Shown here in pieces: positions 18,003 to 24,270 of a stretch of 64,000 nt of DNA (its first letter is position 1; each line of letters opens with the position of its first letter). A model generated the notes under the pieces. It was not told where the DNA came from, searched no databases, and saw only the letters and a list, made by a program, of their open reading frames with translations. Source of the DNA: Clostridia bacterium (GTDB taxonomy: Bacteria; Bacillota; Clostridia; Christensenellales; Aristaeellaceae); assembly GCA_017397895.1 (NCBI GenBank), contig JAFQHP010000032.1, forward strand, positions 31,785-95,784. The letters run 5' to 3'. The translations under genes were made by a program, and so were the position numbers.

Positions 18003-18036
18003 TGCGGCGTACTCCCCCGGAGAGGAGCACGCCGCA
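18003..18036 (-). other. Intercistronic mRNA hairpin after the surface-protein gene
   Basis: An 8-bp perfect stem (18003-18010 with 18029-18036) encloses a second CTCC/GGAG hairpin. No T run follows on the minus strand, so it probably protects or processes mRNA between the surface-protein and permease genes, or reduces read-through. Confidence 0.6.
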
Positions 18037-18048
18037 TAAACATTGGAA

Positions 18049-20580
18049 TTAACGAACCAGACCGGTCACAGTGAAGGTGACAGTGATGGTGGTGTTGGGG
18101 CCGGGCACAGTGCAGCCGATGTCTTCGGTGGAACCGTAGGCATTGACGAACAGCAGACGGGCATAATCGCCTTCAAAGTCCACTTCGGTGTAGTCGATGG
18201 TCTTGCCGTCGCCGATCTTCACCTTGGCGTCGGAGATGGTCACATGGCCTTCTTCAACCAGGGCAGAGGGGAAGTCGGTGGAAACGAAGAGCAGGTTGTA
18301 AGCTTCGTCGGAGCCAAAGCCCATTTCGCCGGTGGTGAGGGACACGGTGTAGGTGCCGTCGCCGGTGATGGCAGCATCAACGAAGGTTCCGCCGTAGTCA
18401 ACAGCATTGCCGTCGGCATCCCAGCCGGTGAGACGATCGAAGAAGCCGGGGTTAGCTTCGCTGTTGAGGCCGTAGGAGGCATCGCTCCATTCGTTGCGGA
18501 AGATGTAGGAAGCAGTCTGCACGCCGATGTAGGCATTGTAATCCTTGGCCAGCAGTTCGTCCACTTCGGCCTGGCTCATGCCTTCGGTTTCTTCGGCAGC
18601 GGCAACAGGCTCAGCGCCCTTGACGAACTTGAAGGTAACTTCCACATTCTGCACGGAAGCGAAAGCAGCCTTGTCAACCATGATGGCGGAAACGCCGGTC
18701 AGGTCGGCATCGGAGGTACGGGCAGCAGCGGGCAGTTCGGACACCCATTCGTTGTAGAAGTTGATGCGGGTGGTCACTTCGTCATCGGAGGTGGTGAAGC
18801 CTTCGGTGAAGGCCACTTCTTCGCCGTTGACCTTGATGGAGGTGATTTCCATGCAATAGCCGGGATACTGCAGTTCGCCGTTGGCAATGCCCACAGCGGC
18901 AAAGGCCAGGTCGGTGGCAGCGCCGCCGTCCACGCCGGTGAAGTCCAGAGCGACGGTGTATTCACCTTCGCCGGTGACATTGACGTTGGTGGCCTTCACG
19001 GCAGAATCGTCCACGCCCCAGTACTGGTTGGCCCAGGCGGCGTCGGCATACATGATGTAAGCCATGGCGTCATAAAGAGTGAAGTCGATTTCGTAGGTCT
19101 TCACTTCGGTATCGAAGAGGGTCTTATCTACGATCACGGCAGAGATGCCGTCCTTGTTGGAGTTGTAGGTGCGGGCATCTTCGGGCACTTCGCTCACCCA
19201 TTCGTTCATCACGTTCATGCGGGTGGTGAGGCCTTCGTCAGTGGAGGTGTAGCCCTTGGTGAAGGCAACACTTTCGCCGTTGATGCGGATGTCGTTGATC
19301 TTGATGGCATAGCCGGGGAAGGTGATTTCGCCGCGATGGATCATCAGGCCGGTGAAAGCAACGCCGGTGGCATAGCCGGTATCGGTTTCGGTGAAATCAA
19401 GGCCCACGGTGTAGTCGCCGGCGCCAGTGATCTTGGCTTCGGTAGCCTTCACCTTGGTTTCGGCGCCATCGTGCCACCACTGCTGAGCCCAGGAAGCATC
19501 AGCGAAAGCGATGTAGGCCACGTCTTCGCACTTCTTGGTGAAGGTGAAGTCCACTTCCACGGTTTCCACGGAAGCGAAAGCGGTCTTATCCACGATGATG
19601 GGGGAGGCGTTGGAGGTGTCACCGTCGAAGGAACGGGCATCTTCGGGCAGTTCGGCAACCCATTCGTTCATGATGTTCATGCGGGTTTCAATGCCGTTGT
19701 CGGAAGAGGTGTAGCCCTTGCCAACTTCGATAGCTTCTCCGTTGACGCGGATTTCGTTGATCTTGATGTACCAGCCGGGGAAGGTCTTTTCGCCGTTGAC
19801 GATGCCAAGGGCGGAGAAGGCCAGGTCGGTGGCAACACCGGAAGCGGTGCCCTTGAAGTTCAGGCCAACAGTATAGTCGCCTTCGCCGGTGATGAGGGCC
19901 TTGGTGGCCTGCACGCCGGAGCCGTCATCGGTGCCCCAGTACTGGTTGGCCCAGGCAGCGTCAGCATACATCAGGTAAGCCACGTCCACCACTTCGCTGG
20001 ACTGGATGCCGGCATAGAGCGCTTCCAGCTGGGCCTTGGCGGCCTTCACTTCTTCTTCCAGAGCGGCGATTTTTTCAGCAGTAGCGGCAGCAGCGGTTTC
20101 GTCATCAGCAGCAGCGGCAGCAGCGGCGCTGTTGAGGGCTTCAATGGAAGCATCCTTTTCAGCAGCGGCAGCGGTGAGGGCTTCGATGGAAGCATCCTTT
20201 TCAGCAGCAGCGGCGGTGAGTGCTTCGATGGAAGCGTCCTTTTCGGCAGCGGCAGTGTTCAGGGCTTCGATGGAAGCGTCCTTTTCGGCAGCGGCAGTGT
20301 TCAGGGCTTCGATGGAAGCGTCCTTTTCGGCAGCGGCAGTGTTCAGAGCTTCAATGGAAGCATCCTTTTCAGCAGCAGCAGCAGTGAGGGTTTCGATTTC
20401 AGCGGTCTTGGCAGCAATGGTTTCTTCCAGGCTGGTGATCTGCTCAACCTTGGCAGCCACTTCTTCATTCAGAGAAGTGATTTCGCCGGCCTTCTTGCTG
20501 GCGTCGTTCCACTTTACGCCTGCGAGAACCGCAACCGCAACCAGAACGATGGCAAGAATAATGGAAAGTGCCTTCTTCAT
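18049..20580 (-). CDS. Membrane-anchored coiled-coil stalk protein with three tandem beta-rich repeat domains
   Basis: 843 residues, family not recognised. Residues 5-22 form a hydrophobic helix after MKK, an uncleaved anchor or signal. Residues 26-190 are a predicted coiled coil containing six exact copies of EKDASIEAL spaced 14 residues (starting at 71, 85, 99, 113, 127 and 141), followed by an Ala run. Three similar domains follow (about 197-347, 351-503, 504-652), each with an aromatic block such as YADAAWANQYWG, a GDYTVGL strand, a FPG strand and an RMN.MNEWV.E(L/V)P segment. After a linker (653-680) comes a diverged fourth unit (681-843). The layout suggests a wall-spanning stalk displaying possible carbohydrate-binding modules. 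It lies between lacI and the sugar permeases; AAGGAGGAG precedes the ATG. Confidence 0.8.
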   Translation of the reverse strand: MKKALSIILAIVLVAVAVLAGVKWNDASKKAGEITSLNEEVAAKVEQITSLEETIAAKTAEIETLTAAAAEKDASIEALNTAAAEKDASIEALNTAAAEKDASIEALNTAAAEKDASIEALTAAAAEKDASIEALTAAAAEKDASIEALNSAAAAAAADDETAAAATAEKIAALEEEVKAAKAQLEALYAGIQSSEVVDVAYLMYADAAWANQYWGTDDGSGVQATKALITGEGDYTVGLNFKGTASGVATDLAFSALGIVNGEKTFPGWYIKINEIRVNGEAIEVGKGYTSSDNGIETRMNIMNEWVAELPEDARSFDGDTSNASPIIVDKTAFASVETVEVDFTFTKKCEDVAYIAFADASWAQQWWHDGAETKVKATEAKITGAGDYTVGLDFTETDTGYATGVAFTGLMIHRGEITFPGYAIKINDIRINGESVAFTKGYTSTDEGLTTRMNVMNEWVSEVPEDARTYNSNKDGISAVIVDKTLFDTEVKTYEIDFTLYDAMAYIMYADAAWANQYWGVDDSAVKATNVNVTGEGEYTVALDFTGVDGGAATDLAFAAVGIANGELQYPGYCMEITSIKVNGEEVAFTEGFTTSDDEVTTRINFYNEWVSELPAAARTSDADLTGVSAIMVDKAAFASVQNVEVTFKFVKGAEPVAAAEETEGMSQAEVDELLAKDYNAYIGVQTASYIFRNEWSDASYGLNSEANPGFFDRLTGWDADGNAVDYGGTFVDAAITGDGTYTVSLTTGEMGFGSDEAYNLLFVSTDFPSALVEEGHVTISDAKVKIGDGKTIDYTEVDFEGDYARLLFVNAYGSTEDIGCTVPGPNTTITVTFTVTGLVR
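20134..20370. repeat. 42-bp tandem repeat encoding the coiled-coil stalk
   Basis: Six in-frame units of 42 bp encode the 14-residue (two-heptad) motif containing EKDASIEAL. Neighbouring units are nearly identical at DNA level, especially the three in the middle, so the array should be able to gain or lose units. Confidence 0.9.
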
Positions 20581-20604
20581 ACGGGTTTCTCCTCCTTAAA
20601 TATG

Positions 20605-20633
20605 GTTATACCATTCATTTGTCCATGGACAAA
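20605..20633 (-). promoter_or_regulatory. Promoter of the surface-protein and sugar-transport operon
   Basis: On the minus strand TTTGTC (20633-20628), a 17-base spacer and TATAAC (20610-20605) lie 25 bases before the start codon of the 843-residue protein gene. An 18-bp palindrome covers the -35 element. Confidence 0.55.
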
Positions 20634-20634
20634 T
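20617..20634. promoter_or_regulatory. Perfect 18-bp palindrome, candidate operator
   Basis: ATTTGTCCATGGACAAAT is self-complementary over all 18 bases. It begins 6 bases after the lacI stop codon and covers the -35 element and part of the spacer of the next promoter, a typical repressor-binding position. Its length fits LacI-family operators, although the centre is CATG and not the usual CG. Confidence 0.65.
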
Positions 20635-20639
20635 AAGGC

Positions 20640-21635
20640 TCATGTGGGAAGGGGACGAAGCGTTCCGCCGGGCACCAGCTGGCCGGAAACGACAACACAT
20701 TCATCCTTCGGACGGACGCCTGGGGCTTCAATCTGACTGATGAGCAATACCACTGCCATTTCACCCTTTTTCTGCACGTCCTGCTTGTAGGTTGTAAGGC
20801 GGGGGCGGATAACCGTGGAAAGCATGATACCGTCATAGCCGATAATGCCAATATCATCCGGTATGGAAAGGCCCGCCTTTTCCAGCTGGGTAAAGGCACC
20901 CAGGCAGGAGTAATCATCCGGGTAGAGGATACAGGATGGGGGATCGGGCAAAGCAAGCAGACGTTTTGTGGCTTCCGCATTGCTTTGCGGCTCGTGATAA
21001 AAGGCAGCCTGCACATAGCCCTCCGGCACATTCAGCCCCAGGGAGCAGCATGTCTTGTAAAAGCCGTTCACCCGCTGATCGGTGATATAGCCGGGCTGTC
21101 CGTGGACAAAGGCAATCTTGCGGTAACCGCGCTCATAAGCGTGGCGCACCAGCTGATCAATACTGCTGTGGTGATCGGAAATGACACAGGGGCAGCAGGT
21201 GTATTGGTAATCGATGGCCACGCAGGGCAGATCGCTTCCGGCCAGCTGCATTACTTCCGGCGATTCAAACGTTGCCTGCAGAATAATTACGCCGTCAAGC
21301 CCCCGGTACTTGGCATGCTCGTAATAGGCGGTTTGCTTGGACTTGGAAAGGAAAGTGATATCGTATCCCTTTTGCTCCGCAGTGGTGCGGATTCTGTCAA
21401 TGAGCAGGGAAAAATATTCGTGATGGATTTCGTCTTCGTAGAGGATGCCGATATTATAGGAACGGTTGGTTTTCAGGGCACGGGCGGCGGCATTGGGATA
21501 ATACCCCATTTCCTGTGCCAGACGGCGGATGCGCTTGGCGGTGTTGCTGTTTACATCACTCTGGCCGTTCAGGGCACGGGACACCGTGGCAACAGAAACA
21601 TTGCAAAGATTGGCAATGTCCTTGAGCGTGACCAT
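20640..21635 (-). CDS. LacI/GalR-family transcriptional regulator
   Basis: 331 residues. The N-terminal DNA-binding domain TLKDIANLCNVSVATVSRALN with the hinge helix NAAARALK is classic LacI, followed by a periplasmic-binding-like sugar domain (YNIGILYEDEIHHEYF, GLDGVIILQ, RVNGFYKTCC, DDIGIIGYDG). It should repress the downstream surface-protein and transporter operon until an inducing sugar binds. Its own control region has a LacI-type operator at the predicted transcription start, suggesting autoregulation. GGGGGTGG lies before the ATG. It is the first gene of the minus-strand cluster. Confidence 0.93.
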   Translation of the reverse strand: MVTLKDIANLCNVSVATVSRALNGQSDVNSNTAKRIRRLAQEMGYYPNAAARALKTNRSYNIGILYEDEIHHEYFSLLIDRIRTTAEQKGYDITFLSKSKQTAYYEHAKYRGLDGVIILQATFESPEVMQLAGSDLPCVAIDYQYTCCPCVISDHHSSIDQLVRHAYERGYRKIAFVHGQPGYITDQRVNGFYKTCCSLGLNVPEGYVQAAFYHEPQSNAEATKRLLALPDPPSCILYPDDYSCLGAFTQLEKAGLSIPDDIGIIGYDGIMLSTVIRPRLTTYKQDVQKKGEMAVVLLISQIEAPGVRPKDECVVVSGQLVPGGTLRPLPT

Positions 21636-21672
21636 GCATCCACCCCCTGTCTGAAAACAATATCAAAAGAAC

Positions 21673-21686
21673 TGTAAACGTTTGCA
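21673..21686. promoter_or_regulatory. LacI/CcpA-type operator at the lacI promoter
   Basis: TGTAAACGTTTGCA is palindromic apart from one pair of positions and has the central CG of LacI-family and cre sites. It lies just downstream of the predicted -10, over the expected start of transcription. Confidence 0.7.
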
Positions 21687-21694
21687 AGTCCATG

Positions 21695-21721
21695 ATAGTA
21701 CAGTTTTATGAGCATTGTCAA
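21695..21721 (-). promoter_or_regulatory. Promoter of lacI
   Basis: Minus-strand TTGACA (21721-21716) and TACTAT (21700-21695) with a 15-base spacer, about 60 bases before the start codon. Confidence 0.5.
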
Positions 21722-21814
21722 GATATTTTTTGAATAATATGAGATAATTGGCACAAAATATGCGCATTTTACGCAGATGTAAAGAAACGTTAACAAAAAT
21801 GAAATATCAATCGT

Positions 21815-21828
21815 TGAAAACGTTCACG
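21815..21828. promoter_or_regulatory. Second LacI/CcpA-type operator upstream of lacI
   Basis: TGAAAACGTTCACG matches the cre consensus except for the last base. Its centre is 142 bases from the first operator. A weaker third site, AAGAAACGTTAACA, lies at 21782-21795. Confidence 0.55.
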
Positions 21829-21889
21829 GAACATAATTGTCTGATTCGGAAACTGCCAATGACCCATGATGGGAGAAAATAAATTTTCC

Positions 21890-21918
21890 TTGACAGGAGG
21901 CCTGCCAGGATGTATAAT
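21890..21918 (+). promoter_or_regulatory. Consensus promoter of tRNA-Leu
   Basis: TTGACA (21890-21895), exactly 17 bases, TATAAT (21913-21918): a full sigma-A consensus, as expected for a stable RNA gene. Confidence 0.85.
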
Positions 21919-21931
21919 AATTTCCGTTCAC

Positions 21932-22018
21932 GCCGGTGTGTTGGAATTGGCAGACGAGGCGGACTCAAAATCCGTTGTCAGCGATGACGTGTGGGTTCGA
22001 GTCCCACCACCGGCACCA
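21932..22018 (+). tRNA. tRNA-Leu (anticodon CAA)
   Basis: An 87-base type II tRNA. The acceptor stem pairs GCCGGTG (21932-21938) with CACCGGC (22008-22014), followed by A and an encoded CCA end. The anticodon loop is CTCAAAA with anticodon CAA, reading UUG. A long variable arm and GGTTCGAGTCC T-arm are present, as expected for leucine tRNAs. Confidence 0.97.
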
Positions 22019-22022
22019 ATGG

Positions 22023-22053
22023 GACTGAAATCTGTATGGTTTCAGTCTTTTTC
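22023..22053 (+). terminator. Terminator after tRNA-Leu
   Basis: Perfect 8-bp stem (22023-22030 with 22040-22047) followed by a T run. Confidence 0.85.
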
Positions 22054-22054
22054 A

Positions 22055-22089
22055 TTTGTAAAAAACCGCCCTCAGAATGACTTGAGGGC
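22055..22089 (-). terminator. Terminator of the 347-residue hypothetical gene
   Basis: Minus-strand stem of 7 bp (22068-22074 with 22083-22089) followed by GGTTTTTT. Confidence 0.85.
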
Positions 22090-22107
22090 AGTGATACGTG
22101 AATTTAT

Positions 22108-23151
22108 TCAGTTGGTTTGCTGCTGAGCCGCTGCCCATTCGCTTTCCCAGTCTTCCTTCAGCTTCGTAACAATACTATTGCGGTTTGGATGTGTGCCTTT
22201 GCGCTCTTTGATACTGAGATGCATCGTCTTGGGCGTATAGAGACGCCAGAGATTGATGGGAACAATTTTCACCTTGTAGGGAGCATTCACCTTGTCCACC
22301 ATCACATATCCCAGCAGGGCAGAGCCCATCGTATCAATGCCGTATTTAGGGAAGGGGAGGTACGCACACCCCACAAGCTTGTTGGAAGCATCGTATACTT
22401 TACCGCGCAACGCACCGTCAATGCACATATTCTTTTGCCGATTGAAACCATTGGGGAATGTCACTTTTACCATCAGGATGCCTGCGTTATTGTTATCCAC
22501 AGAAACAGAAGCGTTCATTTCCTGAAGCTGGCCGTACAGCGTAAGGGGGCTGTCGCAAAGGTCTGCCTTATATTGAGAAGCAAGCTTTTCCATCGTGGTG
22601 GACTTGGGACGGTTCCTTTCCGCATCCCGCGCCTGTTTCAAAAGCTGATCTTTTGTATCGGCTGCCCATTTTTTGTTGGCTTCATTCCGGGCACGGATAT
22701 TTTCGTTTTCCTGTATGGCATCCAGTGCGGTAGCAACGCCTGCGGCAACACCACCGATGCCCTGTGCAATGCCGCCCTCCACTGCCCAGTTGCGTTCTTT
22801 TTCGATATAAGCAGAAGAGCCGATCGCATTGCCCAGGGTTTTCATGGCAGCAATCCCCTGGGAGTGATTATAGGCTTGCTGTTGTTCAAAAAGAAGGATT
22901 TTGTCCAGTCCCTCAGCTTCAGATTGCTTCCTGGCCCACTCAATTTCAATGGCTTTGTCTTTCCTTAGTATAGTACGCGTGCGCTCAAGTTCCTTCTTTT
23001 CACGGTCTGCCTTGGTTTTCAAATATATAAGAGAACCAAAGAAAAGGGCAAAACCCAGAAGCATGACGGGAATCAGGGATTCATCGCCGGGATTTGCCAG
23101 GCCCACAACCGAGAATAAAAGACCACAAATTAATAGGACGGCGGCATACAT
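22108..23151 (-). CDS. Hypothetical membrane protein with two N-terminal segments
   Basis: 347 residues, not recognised. Two hydrophobic segments (about 2-20 and 27-44) are followed by a charged helical, probably coiled-coil stretch (about 48-95), a Gly/Ala-rich segment (GGIAQGIGGVAAGVATAL, about 126-143), a second charged helix to about 185, and a C-terminal beta-rich domain (about 200-325). The last ends in positively charged segments and a Gln-rich tail. Both ends of the protein may lie in the cytoplasm. CGGAGGAAAACACC places a good ribosome binding site before the ATG. It is a single-gene unit between tRNA-Leu and yitT with its own terminator. No function can be inferred. Confidence 0.7.
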   Translation of the reverse strand: MYAAVLLICGLLFSVVGLANPGDESLIPVMLLGFALFFGSLIYLKTKADREKKELERTRTILRKDKAIEIEWARKQSEAEGLDKILLFEQQQAYNHSQGIAAMKTLGNAIGSSAYIEKERNWAVEGGIAQGIGGVAAGVATALDAIQENENIRARNEANKKWAADTKDQLLKQARDAERNRPKSTTMEKLASQYKADLCDSPLTLYGQLQEMNASVSVDNNNAGILMVKVTFPNGFNRQKNMCIDGALRGKVYDASNKLVGCAYLPFPKYGIDTMGSALLGYVMVDKVNAPYKVKIVPINLWRLYTPKTMHLSIKERKGTHPNRNSIVTKLKEDWESEWAAAQQQTN

Positions 23152-23328
23152 GGTGTTTTCCTCCGATGTAAATTGATTATTTGGATCATTTTATTTTACA
23201 ATGCGCAAAGGCTGAAGTCAATGAGATCATAAAGAGGAAGTTATCCGATCACTTTATTCTTGACGGAAGAGAGCAAAATACATAAAATAAATGCAGATAC
23301 AATTTCATGAAAGCGAGCATGCCATGAT

Positions 23329-24216
23329 ATGAAAGAAAAGAAATGGTTGATTTATGTTGAAGTGATCGCAATAGCCATTCTTCTTGCGTTAAACTATCAT
23401 CTGTTCGTGGTGGAAAACGGCTTTGCACCGGCAGGGCTGAACGGCATTGCCACCATGGTGCAGTACAAAACGGGGTTCAGCATCGGTTATATGTCCCTGC
23501 TGATCAATACGCCGCTGTGTATATTGGCCTATTTTCTGGTGGACAGGCAATTTGCCTGCCGCTCCTTCTGCTTTTGCATCACGTATTCTCTGGCGTTTTT
23601 GCTGCTGCAAAGGCTGGGGCTGGAGAAGTTCCAGTACATCACCGGCGGGCATGACACTGTGTATCCCGTAATCCTCAGCGGCGTAATCAGCGGAGTGGTG
23701 TACGGCGCCTGCTTCAAGCAAAGCGCATCCACCGGCGGCACGGACATCATTTCCAAGTATATCAGTAAGAAAAAGCCGGAGCTGAATTTCTTCTGGATCA
23801 CCTTTGCTCTCAACGCCGTTGTGGCTGCGGCTTCCTTTTTCGTTTATGCAGAAACTGACGCTAATGGAAACATGATTTTCGATTACAAGCCTGTTTGCCT
23901 TTGCGTGCTGTATTGCTTCATTTCCAGCTATGTGGGCAGTCATATCATCCGGGGTACCAAGCAGGCCTGCGAATTTACCATCATTACTTCCCATGCGGAA
24001 GAATTGAAGGAAGAAATCTACCGGGTGCTCAAGCACGGCTGCACCAAGCTTGATGCAGTGGGGGGCTTTTCCAGCGGGGAAAAATGCGTGCTATTGTGCG
24101 TGGTGAACAACCATCAGATTGTGGATTTCCAGAACATCCTGAAAAAATACGACGATACCTTTGCCTTCTCCAACACCATCAATGAAACCTACGGCAATTT
24201 CAAAAAAATCAAATAA
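23329..24216 (+). CDS. YitT family membrane protein
   Basis: 295 residues with about five membrane segments (DUF161 region, including GFAPAGLNGIATMVQYKTGF and the SASTGGTDIISKYISKK loop) and a C-terminal soluble DUF2179 domain (about 205-290: EFTIITSHAEELKEEIYRVL, GCTKLDAVGGFS). The family is widespread in Firmicutes; its transport substrate is unknown. No strong Shine-Dalgarno site is seen before this ATG. It converges on the GH94 gene with a shared terminator. Confidence 0.88.
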   Translation: MKEKKWLIYVEVIAIAILLALNYHLFVVENGFAPAGLNGIATMVQYKTGFSIGYMSLLINTPLCILAYFLVDRQFACRSFCFCITYSLAFLLLQRLGLEKFQYITGGHDTVYPVILSGVISGVVYGACFKQSASTGGTDIISKYISKKKPELNFFWITFALNAVVAAASFFVYAETDANGNMIFDYKPVCLCVLYCFISSYVGSHIIRGTKQACEFTIITSHAEELKEEIYRVLKHGCTKLDAVGGFSSGEKCVLLCVVNNHQIVDFQNILKKYDDTFAFSNTINETYGNFKKIK

Positions 24217-24233
24217 ATGATGCCATTGAAAAA

Positions 24234-24259
24234 GCCCCGGCTGAACTGCCGGGGCCATA
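24234..24259. terminator. Bidirectional terminator between yitT and GH94
   Basis: Perfect 8-bp GC-rich stem (24234-24241 with 24248-24255). The T run is best on the minus strand, so it mainly ends the phosphorylase gene. Confidence 0.85.
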
Positions 24260-24270
24260 TTGTTTTGCAA

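Noticed and set aside
20134..20370. Regular short repeats resembling a CRISPR array
   Set aside because: Units are contiguous 42-bp coding repeats without unique spacers, in frame with a protein, and no cas genes are present.
20036..20599. An Ala/Ser-rich plus-strand frame with repeats (antifreeze- or mucin-like)
   Set aside because: It only mirrors the 42-bp coding repeats of the minus-strand coiled coil.
18043..20736. An 897-codon plus-strand frame over the stalk-protein gene
   Set aside because: The translation is Gly/Ser/His-rich shadow sequence of the repeats; the minus frame has a start with AAGGAGG, a membrane helix and heptad structure.
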